Below are positions 25,193-33,761 of a stretch of 57,328 bases of DNA, one piece after another. Within the stretch, counting starts at the first letter, position 1. Each line of letters opens with the position of its first letter. Position numbers and translations under genes: made by a program. The stretch comes from Aquimarina algiphila (GTDB lineage Bacteria > Bacteroidota > Bacteroidia > Flavobacteriales > Flavobacteriaceae): positions 1 to 57,328 of the forward strand of contig NZ_VLNR01000045.1 in the NCBI RefSeq assembly GCF_007489275.1, given 5' to 3'. The notes under the pieces were generated by a model that ran no database searches, was not told where the DNA came from, and worked only from the letters and a program-made list of their open reading frames with translations.

Positions 25193-27913
25193 ATGAAAAC
25201 TCTAAACATTACCCTGTGGGTAATGGCAATCTTGTCATTACAGCACGTCGTTGCACAGACGAAAGTAGATGTTGATATATCTACAGAACGATATTTAGGA
25301 GAAATATCAGAACTTGATAGAACCAAATATTTCACCATTCATAGTAATTCAAATGATACTGATCACAAAAAACTTTATACAGATTTTAATGTAACACCCG
25401 GCAGAGGATTTTGGGGAGCATTCTCATATGCAAAAAGTAAAACCGGAGTTGTAGGGGAGTATCCTTCTTATAACAATTCTGATGATACTACAACACGTAA
25501 TGTTACTCGTTTTATAGCTACCGAACACCCTAGAAATGTGGTGCGGTATAATTTAAGTAAGGAGGTTGGAGCAGCTTGGGCTGCAGAATATTATAAAAAT
25601 CATGTAAATGATACCGGCCGACCAGAGTTTTTTGAACCTATGAACGAGCCTTTTGTGCATTCTGGAGATGCTGTATTTGCAGAACAACAACCAGATGGTC
25701 AAAAAATGAGAGTTCGAATGGCAGAATGGTTTGGTGCTATTGGTAAGAAGTTTGATGAAACACCAGAGCTGGCAAAAATGAAGGTAATTGGTTACTCTAG
25801 TGCCTGGCCATCAATGGAGCTTTGGGATTTTGGTCATTGGGATACACGTATGAAAATGTTTATGGATGTTGCAGGAGAACATATGGACGCCTTTGCTACT
25901 CATCTTTATGATGGGATTAATGTTACAGGACAAGATAATAAACGATCTGGAAGTAATTCAGAAGCGATTTTAGATCTTATTGAGACCTATAGTTATACCA
26001 AATGGGGTGTAGTAAAACCTCATGCCATTACTGAGTATGGTGGGATAGAAAGAGGATATCCTGCGGGATATAGCGATATTAAAAGTGCACTGACACTAAA
26101 ATCGATTAACTCAATTTTGTTTAACCTATTAGATAGAGAAGATAGAATGGCAATTTCAATCCCTTTTATTACAGGTAAAGCGACGTGGTACATAAATGCT
26201 TCAAACAATTATCAAACTTACGTTCCGGCGCTATGGAGACCATTGACTATAATACCTACAGATAACCCTAATAGACCAATCTTAGCAGATTGGAGTTATA
26301 CATCCAAAATAGATTTTTATAAATTATGGTCTGATGTAGAAGGAAAAAGAATCCACGTAAATAGTAGTAATCCCGATGTTCAAATTCATGGTTTTACTAA
26401 AAATAATAAGGTTTATGTAGCATTAAATAACCTGGATGATACGGCACAAAGCATTACATTAAATATGATTTCTGATTTACAAGGTGTAGAAAAGGTAAGA
26501 GTTAAAAGTTTAAAGATTTACGACAATGCCAATCCAGTATATACAGATATTGAAATTGAAAAAATACCTAATACTATAGTGTTAATTCCTAATGAAACCG
26601 TTGTTTTAGAATATACATTTGGTACTACATTAGTATTTTCAAATGCAATTAGAAGTACAAACTACTACTCAGACAAACACCTACAGAAAATTGAAGCAAA
26701 TACAGAAATTTCTTTTGCTTACAATGGCGTGAATATTGGGAGCGGCTATGCTACGTTAAAAATGGCAATCGGAAGAAAACATAATAAGTCTAAATCTCCA
26801 ATAGTAAAAATAAATGGTATAGAAGTACATGTGCCTTCGAATTGGAAGGGGTATGACCAAAAAAACAGAGATGATTTTTTTGGGACAATAGATGTCCCTT
26901 TTCCAATGGGATTATTAAAAGTTGATAATACAATTACAGTAAACTTTCCTGATAGTGGGGGAAGAGTAAGTTCTATGATTTTAGAAGTCGAAAAGTACGA
27001 TAAAGATGTAGTGGGGGGTGAGGATTCTATTATTTTCCCTGAAATTATTAAAACACTTCCAATAGCCGATAGATACAGTATAAATGTTAAGTATGAAGCA
27101 ACAGTAGATAGAGAGATTGTAGCAGAATTTTGGTCTCCAAAAGGTCAATTGGCGAGCAGTAAACGGTTAATTGTTCCCGCTGGTTTTGGATCAAAATCCA
27201 TTATGTTAAGATTAAAATCTCCTACTGTCCCAGGGGATCAATATTCTTTAAAAGCATATATACGACCGATTGGGTCAAATGGGGAAAAAGTTTTAGATAC
27301 GGCTCAAATAGATAACATAATAATTTCGGAGGTAATAGAGTATGATGACCTTGTATCGTTTAAGGATGCACCAACCGCAATTCCATCAACTACTTCTTAT
27401 ACTTTTAATTTGGATTATGAGGCATCAACAGATCGAGAAATAGTAGTAGAATTTTGGTCGTCTACTAATTGGATGGGACAGCAAAAAGGGATAGTTCCTA
27501 TGGGAAGAGGGGTAAAATCAATCACAGTTAATTTAGCTTCACCACCAGTACCAGGATCTGGGTATATATTTAAAACGCATATACGACCTTTAGGTACAAA
27601 TTGGCAAGAAGCGATAGATGCAGACCAGATTAATAATGTAACGGTAACAGAAAATAAAAAAGTAAACCGGTCCTTACATTTTAATAAACAAAATCTATTA
27701 ATAGCGCCTAATCCAGTTGCTGATAAATTTACAATTTATAACTTAAGCGAGGATGCTCATGTGCGTATTTTAAACCTCAGTGGAAAAGAAATAATATCAA
27801 AAAAGATAAATTCGAATGCTATTGATAATATAATAGATGTCACAGGTTTAAGCAGAGGTATGTATTTTATTTCTGTAGATAATGCACCAATGATTAAGTT
27901 GATTAAAAAATAA
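25193..27913 (+). CDS. GH86 beta-agarase/beta-porphyranase, type IX-secreted
   Basis: A 906-residue multidomain enzyme cutting beta-1,4 bonds of red-algal galactans. A signal peptide (1-21, ending VVAQ) leads to a TIM-barrel GH86 catalytic domain with FFEPMNEPFVH (acid/base Glu152) and HAITEYGG (nucleophile Glu281), then beta-sandwich modules to about 605. Two homologous ~93-residue modules follow (621-713 and 727-820; both contain VDRE/TDREI..EFWS and a C-terminal IRPxG), probably carbohydrate-binding or spacer domains. The tail (831-906, IAPNPVADKFTIYN to KLIKK) is a type A type IX secretion sorting domain. Whether it prefers agarose or porphyran cannot be told. It stands alone, with its own terminator. 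Confidence 0.9.
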   Translation: MKTLNITLWVMAILSLQHVVAQTKVDVDISTERYLGEISELDRTKYFTIHSNSNDTDHKKLYTDFNVTPGRGFWGAFSYAKSKTGVVGEYPSYNNSDDTTTRNVTRFIATEHPRNVVRYNLSKEVGAAWAAEYYKNHVNDTGRPEFFEPMNEPFVHSGDAVFAEQQPDGQKMRVRMAEWFGAIGKKFDETPELAKMKVIGYSSAWPSMELWDFGHWDTRMKMFMDVAGEHMDAFATHLYDGINVTGQDNKRSGSNSEAILDLIETYSYTKWGVVKPHAITEYGGIERGYPAGYSDIKSALTLKSINSILFNLLDREDRMAISIPFITGKATWYINASNNYQTYVPALWRPLTIIPTDNPNRPILADWSYTSKIDFYKLWSDVEGKRIHVNSSNPDVQIHGFTKNNKVYVALNNLDDTAQSITLNMISDLQGVEKVRVKSLKIYDNANPVYTDIEIEKIPNTIVLIPNETVVLEYTFGTTLVFSNAIRSTNYYSDKHLQKIEANTEISFAYNGVNIGSGYATLKMAIGRKHNKSKSPIVKINGIEVHVPSNWKGYDQKNRDDFFGTIDVPFPMGLLKVDNTITVNFPDSGGRVSSMILEVEKYDKDVVGGEDSIIFPEIIKTLPIADRYSINVKYEATVDREIVAEFWSPKGQLASSKRLIVPAGFGSKSIMLRLKSPTVPGDQYSLKAYIRPIGSNGEKVLDTAQIDNIIISEVIEYDDLVSFKDAPTAIPSTTSYTFNLDYEASTDREIVVEFWSSTNWMGQQKGIVPMGRGVKSITVNLASPPVPGSGYIFKTHIRPLGTNWQEAIDADQINNVTVTENKKVNRSLHFNKQNLLIAPNPVADKFTIYNLSEDAHVRILNLSGKEIISKKINSNAIDNIIDVTGLSRGMYFISVDNAPMIKLIKK

Positions 27914-27936
27914 GTAATTATCAGCCAATCAATAAG

Positions 27937-27965
27937 GCTACCTGTTAACTCAAGGTAGCTTTTTT
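27937..27965 (+). terminator. Intrinsic terminator after the GH86 gene
   Basis: GCTACCT (27937-27943) pairs with AGGTAGC (27953-27959), followed by six T residues. Confidence 0.88.
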
Positions 27966-28098
27966 GATGATAATATATAAACTGAGATATTAACCCCAGA
28001 TAGTGCCTCTGAAACAAACCTATAAATTGGAAAATAAATTTAAGGGGGGAAGAAAAGGTAGCCAGAAGCACTTAATTTTTGGGGCGAAGATGTTTAAT

Positions 28099-28208
28099 TC
28101 TAAAATTCCTAAATCGAGAATTCATCTTCTTGGGTAAAATTAAACTTAATGTCAATGTGAGAATGACTAAATTCTGCTAAAAATAGACACTCTAAGAACT
28201 AAAAATAG
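28099..28208 (-). repeat. Degenerate direct repeat, copy A
   Basis: Read on the minus strand it aligns without gaps to copy B at 28421-28530. The first 50 bases (28159-28208) match at 43 of 50 positions, with the shared core TTTTTAGCAGAAT; similarity fades afterwards. The two copies are 322 bp apart in the same orientation. Inside, GTC/GTT followed by ATTTTTA recurs about every 20 bp, a pattern seen at ends of IS21-family elements and in multi-site operators. Confidence 0.6.
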
Positions 28209-28233
28209 TTTCATGTTTTAACGAATTAAACAT

Positions 28234-28264
28234 AAAAAAAAGCCTTACTTCTCTAGTAAGGCTT
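28234..28264 (-). terminator. Intrinsic terminator, minus strand
   Basis: AAGCCTTAC and GTAAGGCTT form a nine-pair stem with a seven-base loop; the A-run at 28234-28241 gives a U-tract for minus-strand transcripts. It lies 277 bp beyond the FN3-repeat gene and just after the remnant ORF. Confidence 0.8.
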
Positions 28265-28292
28265 CACATTTTGACAATTTAATCTGTTCTAT

Positions 28293-28394
28293 TTAATTGA
28301 TAATGTAATCTTTTTTATTAATTCTAAATGGTGCCCCTGGATCCTGAACATAAGTAGGGATGCTGCTGATACAGAATGCCAAGAGGCACAGGTT
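28293..28394 (-). pseudogene. Possible remnant of a small secreted protein gene
   Basis: A 33-codon open frame ending in TAA reads LCLLAFCISSIPTYVQDPGA and then PFRINKKDYIIN. The first part resembles a signal peptide with cleavage near VQ|DPGAP, strikingly like the FIIQAQDPGAP start of the FN3-repeat protein next door. There is no ATG; an in-frame TAA sits just upstream. A terminator follows 29 bp later. It may be a decayed paralogue of the FN3 gene, or a short peptide gene using TTG or CTG. Confidence 0.3.
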
Positions 28395-28420
28395 TTAAGA
28401 CAAAAAAAGATTTTTAGTGT

Positions 28421-28530
28421 TCTAAATACCTCAATTTTAGAGGTGATTTTTCGCCGTAAAAATAACTTTATCTTAGTTGTAAAAATGACTACATTCTGCT
28501 AAAAATTGACACTCTAACAAATAAAAGTAG
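28421..28530 (-). repeat. Degenerate direct repeat, copy B
   Basis: The partner of copy A, lying immediately after the stop codon of the FN3-repeat gene (28541). It holds three spaced ATTTTTA-type units (GTCAATTTTTAGCAGAAT, GTCATTTTTACAACT, GTTATTTTTACGGCG) about 20 bp apart. Confidence 0.6.
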
Positions 28531-28540
28531 ATAATAACTA

Positions 28541-30415
28541 TTATTGTTTTACTACTTTTCTTACGGTTTTATTTCTGTTTTGATCCTCAATGATAACAAA
28601 ATAGTATCCAGATACAACATCATTAATATTTAGTTGCGCATCATTTGATATCTTTATTATTTCACCATTAGTATTAGTCAACGTCATTTTTTTGATAACA
28701 GAAGAACCATGGTTTAAAACATTTACAATATCTGTTGCAGGAATAGGGTATAAGCTCATTGTATTACCAGCAGGGCATTCTGGAAGTGTAGCTTCAATAC
28801 TACCTAAAGCATTACTATTAGCATCTGGTAAAGCCTGTATTTTTGCAAGATAAGTTCTTCCATCCTGAATTGTAATGGACTCGTATGTACCAGAAAAATC
28901 AAAGCTTGTTGAACCAGCAGGAATATTCGCTACAAATATATCTTGGCTGCTAACACCGGGCTCGGTAATAAAAACATTAAATCCTTCGGTAGCGTTAGCA
29001 TCTGCATCCCAATTAATGGTAAAACTTGTCGCTGTAATAGTAGAAACTTGTAATCCTGTTGGTGTTTCTGGGTCTGAAATATCACGAGCAGTAATTTCTA
29101 TGTCGGCAAATGCACTGCTATTCGTGTCTGGCAAGGCTTGAATTTTAGCAAGGTAAGTTACTCCATTCTGAATGGTTATAGATCCATAAGTACCAGTATA
29201 ATCAAAAGTGTTAATTCCGGCTGCTACAGTTGTGATAAATACATCTCCACTACCAGCTACTGGATCTGCAATAAAAATATTCGTACCATTTGTGGCTAAA
29301 GGGTCTGTATCCCAGGTAAGTGTAAAACCAGAAGAAGTGATATTAGAAATGGATAAACCTGTTGGTTTTCCTGGTTCAATAACAGGTGGTGGTGGAGTAC
29401 TTGCAGTTACAGAAATATCTGCATAAGCATTAAAATCGGCATCTGGTAATGCTTGTATTTTGGCAAGATATGTCATTCCATCTTGTATTGTGACTGAGCC
29501 ATAAGTACCAGAATAATCAAAAGTGTTAACTCCAGCTGCTACGGTTGTAATATAAATATCCCCACTACTAGCTGCTGGGTCTACAATAAATATATTAGTT
29601 CCATTGATGGCTAAAGGGTCTGCATCCCAGGTAAGTGTGAAACCAGTAGCTGTCACATTAGAAATGGTTAATCCAGTGGGAGTTCCTGGATCAACAGGAG
29701 GAGGAGTTCCGCCAGTAGTTACAGATACATCTGCATAAGCATTAAAATCAGCATCGGGTAATGCTTGTATTTTTGCAATATAAGTCACCCCATCCTGAAT
29801 GTTAACAGAGCCATAAGTACCTGAATAATCAAAAGTATTAACTCCAGCTGCTACTGTGGTGACATAAACATCTCCACTACTAGCTGCAGGGTCAACAATA
29901 AAAATATTAGTTCCTCCAGTTGCATTAGGATCTGCATCCCAGGTAAGTGTGAAACCAGTAGAAGTGATATTGGAAGTTGCCAATCCCGTTGGAGCTCCCG
30001 GGTCTGCTGTAGGAGCAGCAGTAGTTACACTAGTATCAGCATAATTATTAAAATCAGGATCTAATAAAGGTTGAATTTTAGCAAGGTAAGTTACACCATC
30101 CTGAATGGTTATAGAACCATAAGTGCCTGAATAATCAAAAGTATTGACTCCAGCAGCTACTGTTGTAATATATACATCCCCACTACTGGCAGCAGGATCT
30201 ACAATGAAAATATTAGTTCCTGTGGCCGTAGGTTGCGCATCCCAAGTAAGAGTAAACCCTGTAGAGGTTACATTAGAAATAGATAATCCAGTAGGTGCTC
30301 CCGGATCTTGAGCCTGAATAATAAAACTTGTAAAGGACAAAAAAAAGAGTATTAGCATCCTTAAATGGATGCTTTTCAAAGTAAAAAATAGATTTTTAGT
30401 AATGTTATAATTCAT
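28541..30415 (-). CDS. Secreted protein with five fibronectin-III-like repeats and a sorting tail
   Basis: A 624-residue protein with a signal peptide (about 18-36, ending QAQ). Five homologous modules of about 101-105 residues begin at 37, 138, 242, 347 and 448, each opening (D/E)PGxPTGL and containing GFTLTWDA, TNIFIVDPAASSGD, TFDYSGTYGSITIQ and TYLAKIQALPD. Modules 2-4 are nearly identical and joined by short Pro-rich linkers. The tail (about 550-624, MSLYPIPATDIVNVLNHG...VVKQ) is a type IX sorting domain. No catalytic motif is visible, so a surface-attached binding or spacer role is the likely reading. It is the last gene of the polysaccharide locus. Confidence 0.85.
   Translation of the reverse strand: MNYNITKNLFFTLKSIHLRMLILFFLSFTSFIIQAQDPGAPTGLSISNVTSTGFTLTWDAQPTATGTNIFIVDPAASSGDVYITTVAAGVNTFDYSGTYGSITIQDGVTYLAKIQPLLDPDFNNYADTSVTTAAPTADPGAPTGLATSNITSTGFTLTWDADPNATGGTNIFIVDPAASSGDVYVTTVAAGVNTFDYSGTYGSVNIQDGVTYIAKIQALPDADFNAYADVSVTTGGTPPPVDPGTPTGLTISNVTATGFTLTWDADPLAINGTNIFIVDPAASSGDIYITTVAAGVNTFDYSGTYGSVTIQDGMTYLAKIQALPDADFNAYADISVTASTPPPPVIEPGKPTGLSISNITSSGFTLTWDTDPLATNGTNIFIADPVAGSGDVFITTVAAGINTFDYTGTYGSITIQNGVTYLAKIQALPDTNSSAFADIEITARDISDPETPTGLQVSTITATSFTINWDADANATEGFNVFITEPGVSSQDIFVANIPAGSTSFDFSGTYESITIQDGRTYLAKIQALPDANSNALGSIEATLPECPAGNTMSLYPIPATDIVNVLNHGSSVIKKMTLTNTNGEIIKISNDAQLNINDVVSGYYFVIIEDQNRNKTVRKVVKQ
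28778..30307 (-). repeat. Five tandem ~303-315 bp repeats within the FN3-repeat gene
   Basis: Unit boundaries on the minus strand are near 30307, 30004, 29692, 29377 and 29074. Conservation is high at DNA level in units 1-4, implying recent duplication or gene conversion; unit 5 has diverged. Confidence 0.85.
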
Positions 30416-30528
30416 AATTTAGGGTTTAAATTCTTTGTATAAAACTAATTGTTATTTATAGGTAAAAGTGATTGTATTATGCTTATAGGTAGTACTATCA
30501 TGAATTTTTTATTAAAATGATAGCATTT

Positions 30529-32124
30529 TTACTGATACATAAACAATACTGTAAAACAGAAGACGATTAAAACTATTGACCAAAATCTAAAATTTTTATA
30601 AAAAGGTGTTCCTTTTAATTCTTCAGTCTCTTCCTGATATATTTTTCGTGTCCAGATAAAATCTTTAATCTTTTCTGAATCATCAGGCGTACTCAATAAA
30701 CTCACTATAATAATAATCAAGCTGCTACCTATAAAATAAAAAGGAACTTTTAAAAGAAAATGAAAATCTCCAAGTAGTTCATAATTAAAAACTATTTTAA
30801 GAAATACAGTTGTTATAGCCATTAATGCTCCTCCCATAAGTCCCCAAAAGGCTCCATGTCTATTTATTCTTTTCCAAAAGATTCCCAAAAAGAATACAGC
30901 TACCACTGGCGGTGCTATATACGTAAGCATCTCTTGATAGTATTTCAATAGAGAATCAAATTTTGCAAGAAAAGGTATCCATACCAAAGCTAGAATTAGG
31001 ACTATTATGGAAACAATTTTACCTACAATGACTTGCTCTTTTTGAGAAGTCTTCTTTTTTGCTTTAACATAAAAATCCATTGTAAATAAAGTAGCTACAG
31101 AATTCAATAATGCGCTTAACGAAGAGGTAAGTGCAGCGACCATAGCTGCCAACATAAGCCCTAAGATTCCAACGGGCATTATTTCTATCACTAATTTTGG
31201 ATATATCATATCATTCTTCTCTAAGCCAGGAAATAAATGTTTACCAATGACAGCAGGAAAAATGATGACGAATAAGATTAGAACTGTTAAAAAACCTACC
31301 ATAAGAATACCTTTTCGACCATGATCTACTGATTTTGCTGTAAGTACTCTTTGTACTAATACTTGATTGTTTCCCCAGAAATAAAATCCTAGAATAGGAA
31401 TTCCTACTATCATTCCTAACCATGGTACAGAACTATCGTTCATTGGTCTAATGAGTTTCATCATTAAGTCTTCTTTCAATAAAAGTTCTTTTAGATAATC
31501 AATACCTCCATTTTGCATCACTAAAAATGTCAAAATAAATGTACCCACTAGTAATATAATACCTTGTATTAAGTCGACTCTTATTGCTGCAGATAATCCT
31601 CCAGGAATAGTATATGCAGCTACAATAATGGCAAATATTACAGATAACTCTATAATACTTAGAGCAGGAAAAACCAATTTCATTAACAATGCGGCAGCAT
31701 ACAAAGCTCCAGCAGCATCAAGGAAAGTAGACCCAAGTAGCGTTATAAAAGAAAAATAATACCGAGACCGAACATCAAAACGTTTTTCTAAAAATTCTGG
31801 AATAGTAAAGATTCCTGATTTGATATAAAATGGTAAAAAGAACATGGCAAAAAAGACCATTACCAAAACAGAAATTAAATCATAATTAAAAACAGCAATT
31901 CCTGTTGAATAGGCATCTCCACTTTTACCAATTAATGTGGTACTGGAAATACTAGCAGCAAATAAAGAGAAACCAATAATGGGCCATGTCATATTTCGTC
32001 CAGCAAGAAAATAATTATCTGTAGAAGAGCTACCTTTTTTAGAATACCTTAAACCAAACCACACTACAAAAATGAAGTATATGACTAAAACTAAAATATC
32101 TATTAATTCTAAATTGTATCCCAT
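30529..32124 (-). CDS. Sodium:solute symporter (SSS family)
   Basis: A 531-residue inner-membrane transporter with about 13-14 hydrophobic segments. The family marks are DNYFLAGRNMTWPIIGFSLFAASIS near the N terminus (seen as DNYFLAGRNMTWP), YTIPGGLSAAIRVDLIQG (the GG-AA...D-Q motif of SSS proteins) and FYFWGNNQVLVQRVL. Sodium-driven SSS proteins in Bacteroidota carbohydrate loci import sugars or sugar acids, and its place between two glycosidase genes and the end of the locus makes a mono- or disaccharide likely. The gap to the preceding GH-A gene is 59 bp. Confidence 0.93.
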   Translation of the reverse strand: MGYNLELIDILVLVIYFIFVVWFGLRYSKKGSSSTDNYFLAGRNMTWPIIGFSLFAASISSTTLIGKSGDAYSTGIAVFNYDLISVLVMVFFAMFFLPFYIKSGIFTIPEFLEKRFDVRSRYYFSFITLLGSTFLDAAGALYAAALLMKLVFPALSIIELSVIFAIIVAAYTIPGGLSAAIRVDLIQGIILLVGTFILTFLVMQNGGIDYLKELLLKEDLMMKLIRPMNDSSVPWLGMIVGIPILGFYFWGNNQVLVQRVLTAKSVDHGRKGILMVGFLTVLILFVIIFPAVIGKHLFPGLEKNDMIYPKLVIEIMPVGILGLMLAAMVAALTSSLSALLNSVATLFTMDFYVKAKKKTSQKEQVIVGKIVSIIVLILALVWIPFLAKFDSLLKYYQEMLTYIAPPVVAVFFLGIFWKRINRHGAFWGLMGGALMAITTVFLKIVFNYELLGDFHFLLKVPFYFIGSSLIIIIVSLLSTPDDSEKIKDFIWTRKIYQEETEELKGTPFYKNFRFWSIVLIVFCFTVLFMYQ

Positions 32125-32183
32125 AATTTACTTTAATATTGTAATTGAATTCTTAGAAGATTTTAAATTGGGTATAATATTCA

Positions 32184-33755
32184 CTACTTTACAACTATAG
32201 TGCTTACAAATACGACACTATTAGGCTTTACTTCAATATAAACACCTTGGTCATCTATTTTATCTGTTAGTACCTTTGTCATAGTGGGAAATCCTGAAGC
32301 ATTTACAGGCCTGTTATTTTCTGAATATTCATATAGAAATACTGTTTTTTCAGCAATAGAAATATCGGTTTTTAGATAATATTTTTTTTCTTCTTTGGAT
32401 TGATTTACAACAATTGCTGTAAAATTATCCTCATGTTTTGCTGCGACACATCTTATTTTGTCATCTTCTGGTAAATCAGCGCCTTCTATAATACTTGATC
32501 CAGGAGGTAATAAATTACAAAGTAATGTCCAGGTATAGGACCAAGGCCTGGGAGTTAACTCTTTGATATCACCCGTTAGCTCTTTTCCTAAAATATTCCA
32601 CATTCCCCATTTTTTTAATTGAGTTTTATCTCCTAAATCTCCAACGGTATGCATGGCATCATCGAGATCCCATGCAATTGCACTACCAAAACCGGCTAAC
32701 ATACTTTGTACAGTTGCATCAGCCATATCTACTCCATAAAAATAATCATAGACAAACATGCTAGAGTCATCTGCACCGGCGTATGGATCGGCTTGCCCTC
32801 TTTTTGTATTTTCTTCTTTTAGTTCACCTGTATACTTCATTCCTAATTCTCCAAGAATAAAAGGTTTCTTTTGATCTTGAGCTGCTTTTGCCATTGGGAG
32901 TAAAAATCGTTCTAAATTTCCTGTTCTTACCAGATGTTGATCAGCATAAATATGAATATCATAAGAAGCAGTTACGCTATCGAGTTCGCTAACAGTAGAA
33001 TATACCCAATCTATAGCTTTTTTAGGATGAGTAGGATGATTCCATTGTACTACTGCATCCGGACCTGCAAGTTGTACGTATTTATCTAAGCCTGTTTCTT
33101 TAAATTTTGCCGCTAATTTGAGATATCCATTTTTCCATTGATCCCAGTCACCATCTGTGGAAGCCCAATAACCATTTGGCTCATTTACCAAATTATAGTA
33201 GGTAATACAAGTATATTTCTTATCTATAATTAAATGTTGTAAAAAACCTGATATCATCGAAATCCATCGATCATCATTTGCTAATTGAATATAAGGGATG
33301 TTTTTATCCTCTCTTCCAAAATCAGGAGCTCCCCATTCGCCAAATAATACAGTGATATTATTTTTCTGGCAATAATCCAATAGCTTATATAGTGTTGCTA
33401 CTTCTTGTGAATTGTAGTCTATAATTGGATTTCCTTTTTTATCTAGACCTTTATAATAGCGCCAACCAGCAGAATCGATCACTCTAATAATATGTGGATT
33501 TACATAGTCTAGTCTTCGATATAACTCTTCCCATTTTTCATCAGTCATTAAAAACCCCCATTCTGCGTCCTCGGAGTCGGCATGTGGATACGCAGACCAT
33601 TGTACACCATGTCCAATAAATGGAAAATCTATAGTGTTTTGTTCTAAAAATGAAATGGTGGCATCCACTGGTTTTGGTTCTTTTATTTCATTTTTACAGG
33701 AAAAATTCCCGAAAAAGAGACAAAATAGAATGATTTTGATTGCTGCTTTTTTCAT
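32184..33755 (-). CDS. Clan GH-A glycoside hydrolase lipoprotein, copy 2
   Basis: A 523-residue lipoprotein (GNFSC, Cys20) with a TIM barrel of the GH-A clan at about 45-400. The acid/base is expected at Glu192 in YYNLVNEPNGYW and the nucleophile at Glu303 in PFILGELGMKY, the Asn-Glu and strand-7 Glu pattern of the clan. The C-terminal ~110 residues form a beta-sandwich. It is paralogous to the gene at 34911-36443: both open with G-GxQW.xYP and keep LDY..P..(I/M)RV and CQ.NNITV. I cannot place it in a numbered GH family. It starts 6 bp after GH130, so the pair is translationally close. Confidence 0.82.
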   Translation of the reverse strand: MKKAAIKIILFCLFFGNFSCKNEIKEPKPVDATISFLEQNTIDFPFIGHGVQWSAYPHADSEDAEWGFLMTDEKWEELYRRLDYVNPHIIRVIDSAGWRYYKGLDKKGNPIIDYNSQEVATLYKLLDYCQKNNITVLFGEWGAPDFGREDKNIPYIQLANDDRWISMISGFLQHLIIDKKYTCITYYNLVNEPNGYWASTDGDWDQWKNGYLKLAAKFKETGLDKYVQLAGPDAVVQWNHPTHPKKAIDWVYSTVSELDSVTASYDIHIYADQHLVRTGNLERFLLPMAKAAQDQKKPFILGELGMKYTGELKEENTKRGQADPYAGADDSSMFVYDYFYGVDMADATVQSMLAGFGSAIAWDLDDAMHTVGDLGDKTQLKKWGMWNILGKELTGDIKELTPRPWSYTWTLLCNLLPPGSSIIEGADLPEDDKIRCVAAKHEDNFTAIVVNQSKEEKKYYLKTDISIAEKTVFLYEYSENNRPVNASGFPTMTKVLTDKIDDQGVYIEVKPNSVVFVSTIVVK

Positions 33756-33761
33756 TGAAAA

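Larger units (their letters stand above)
27914..28540. other. Repeat-bearing intergenic region, 627 bp
   Basis: The gap between the convergent GH86 gene and the polysaccharide locus is not empty. It contains the GH86 terminator, two degenerate direct repeats (28099-28208 and 28421-28530), a short ORF that ends like a real gene (28293-28394) and a minus-strand terminator (28234-28264). This looks like the remains of deleted or duplicated genes. Confidence 0.6.

Noticed and set aside
28099..28530. A complete insertion sequence between the two direct repeats
   Set aside because: The 322-bp interval contains no transposase frame, and the repeats are direct rather than inverted, so only degenerate ends or another repeat class remain possible.
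28778..30307. Regular repeats suggesting a CRISPR array
   Set aside because: Units are about 303-315 bp, stay in one coding frame and encode FN3-like modules; there are no short repeats with unique spacers and no cas genes.
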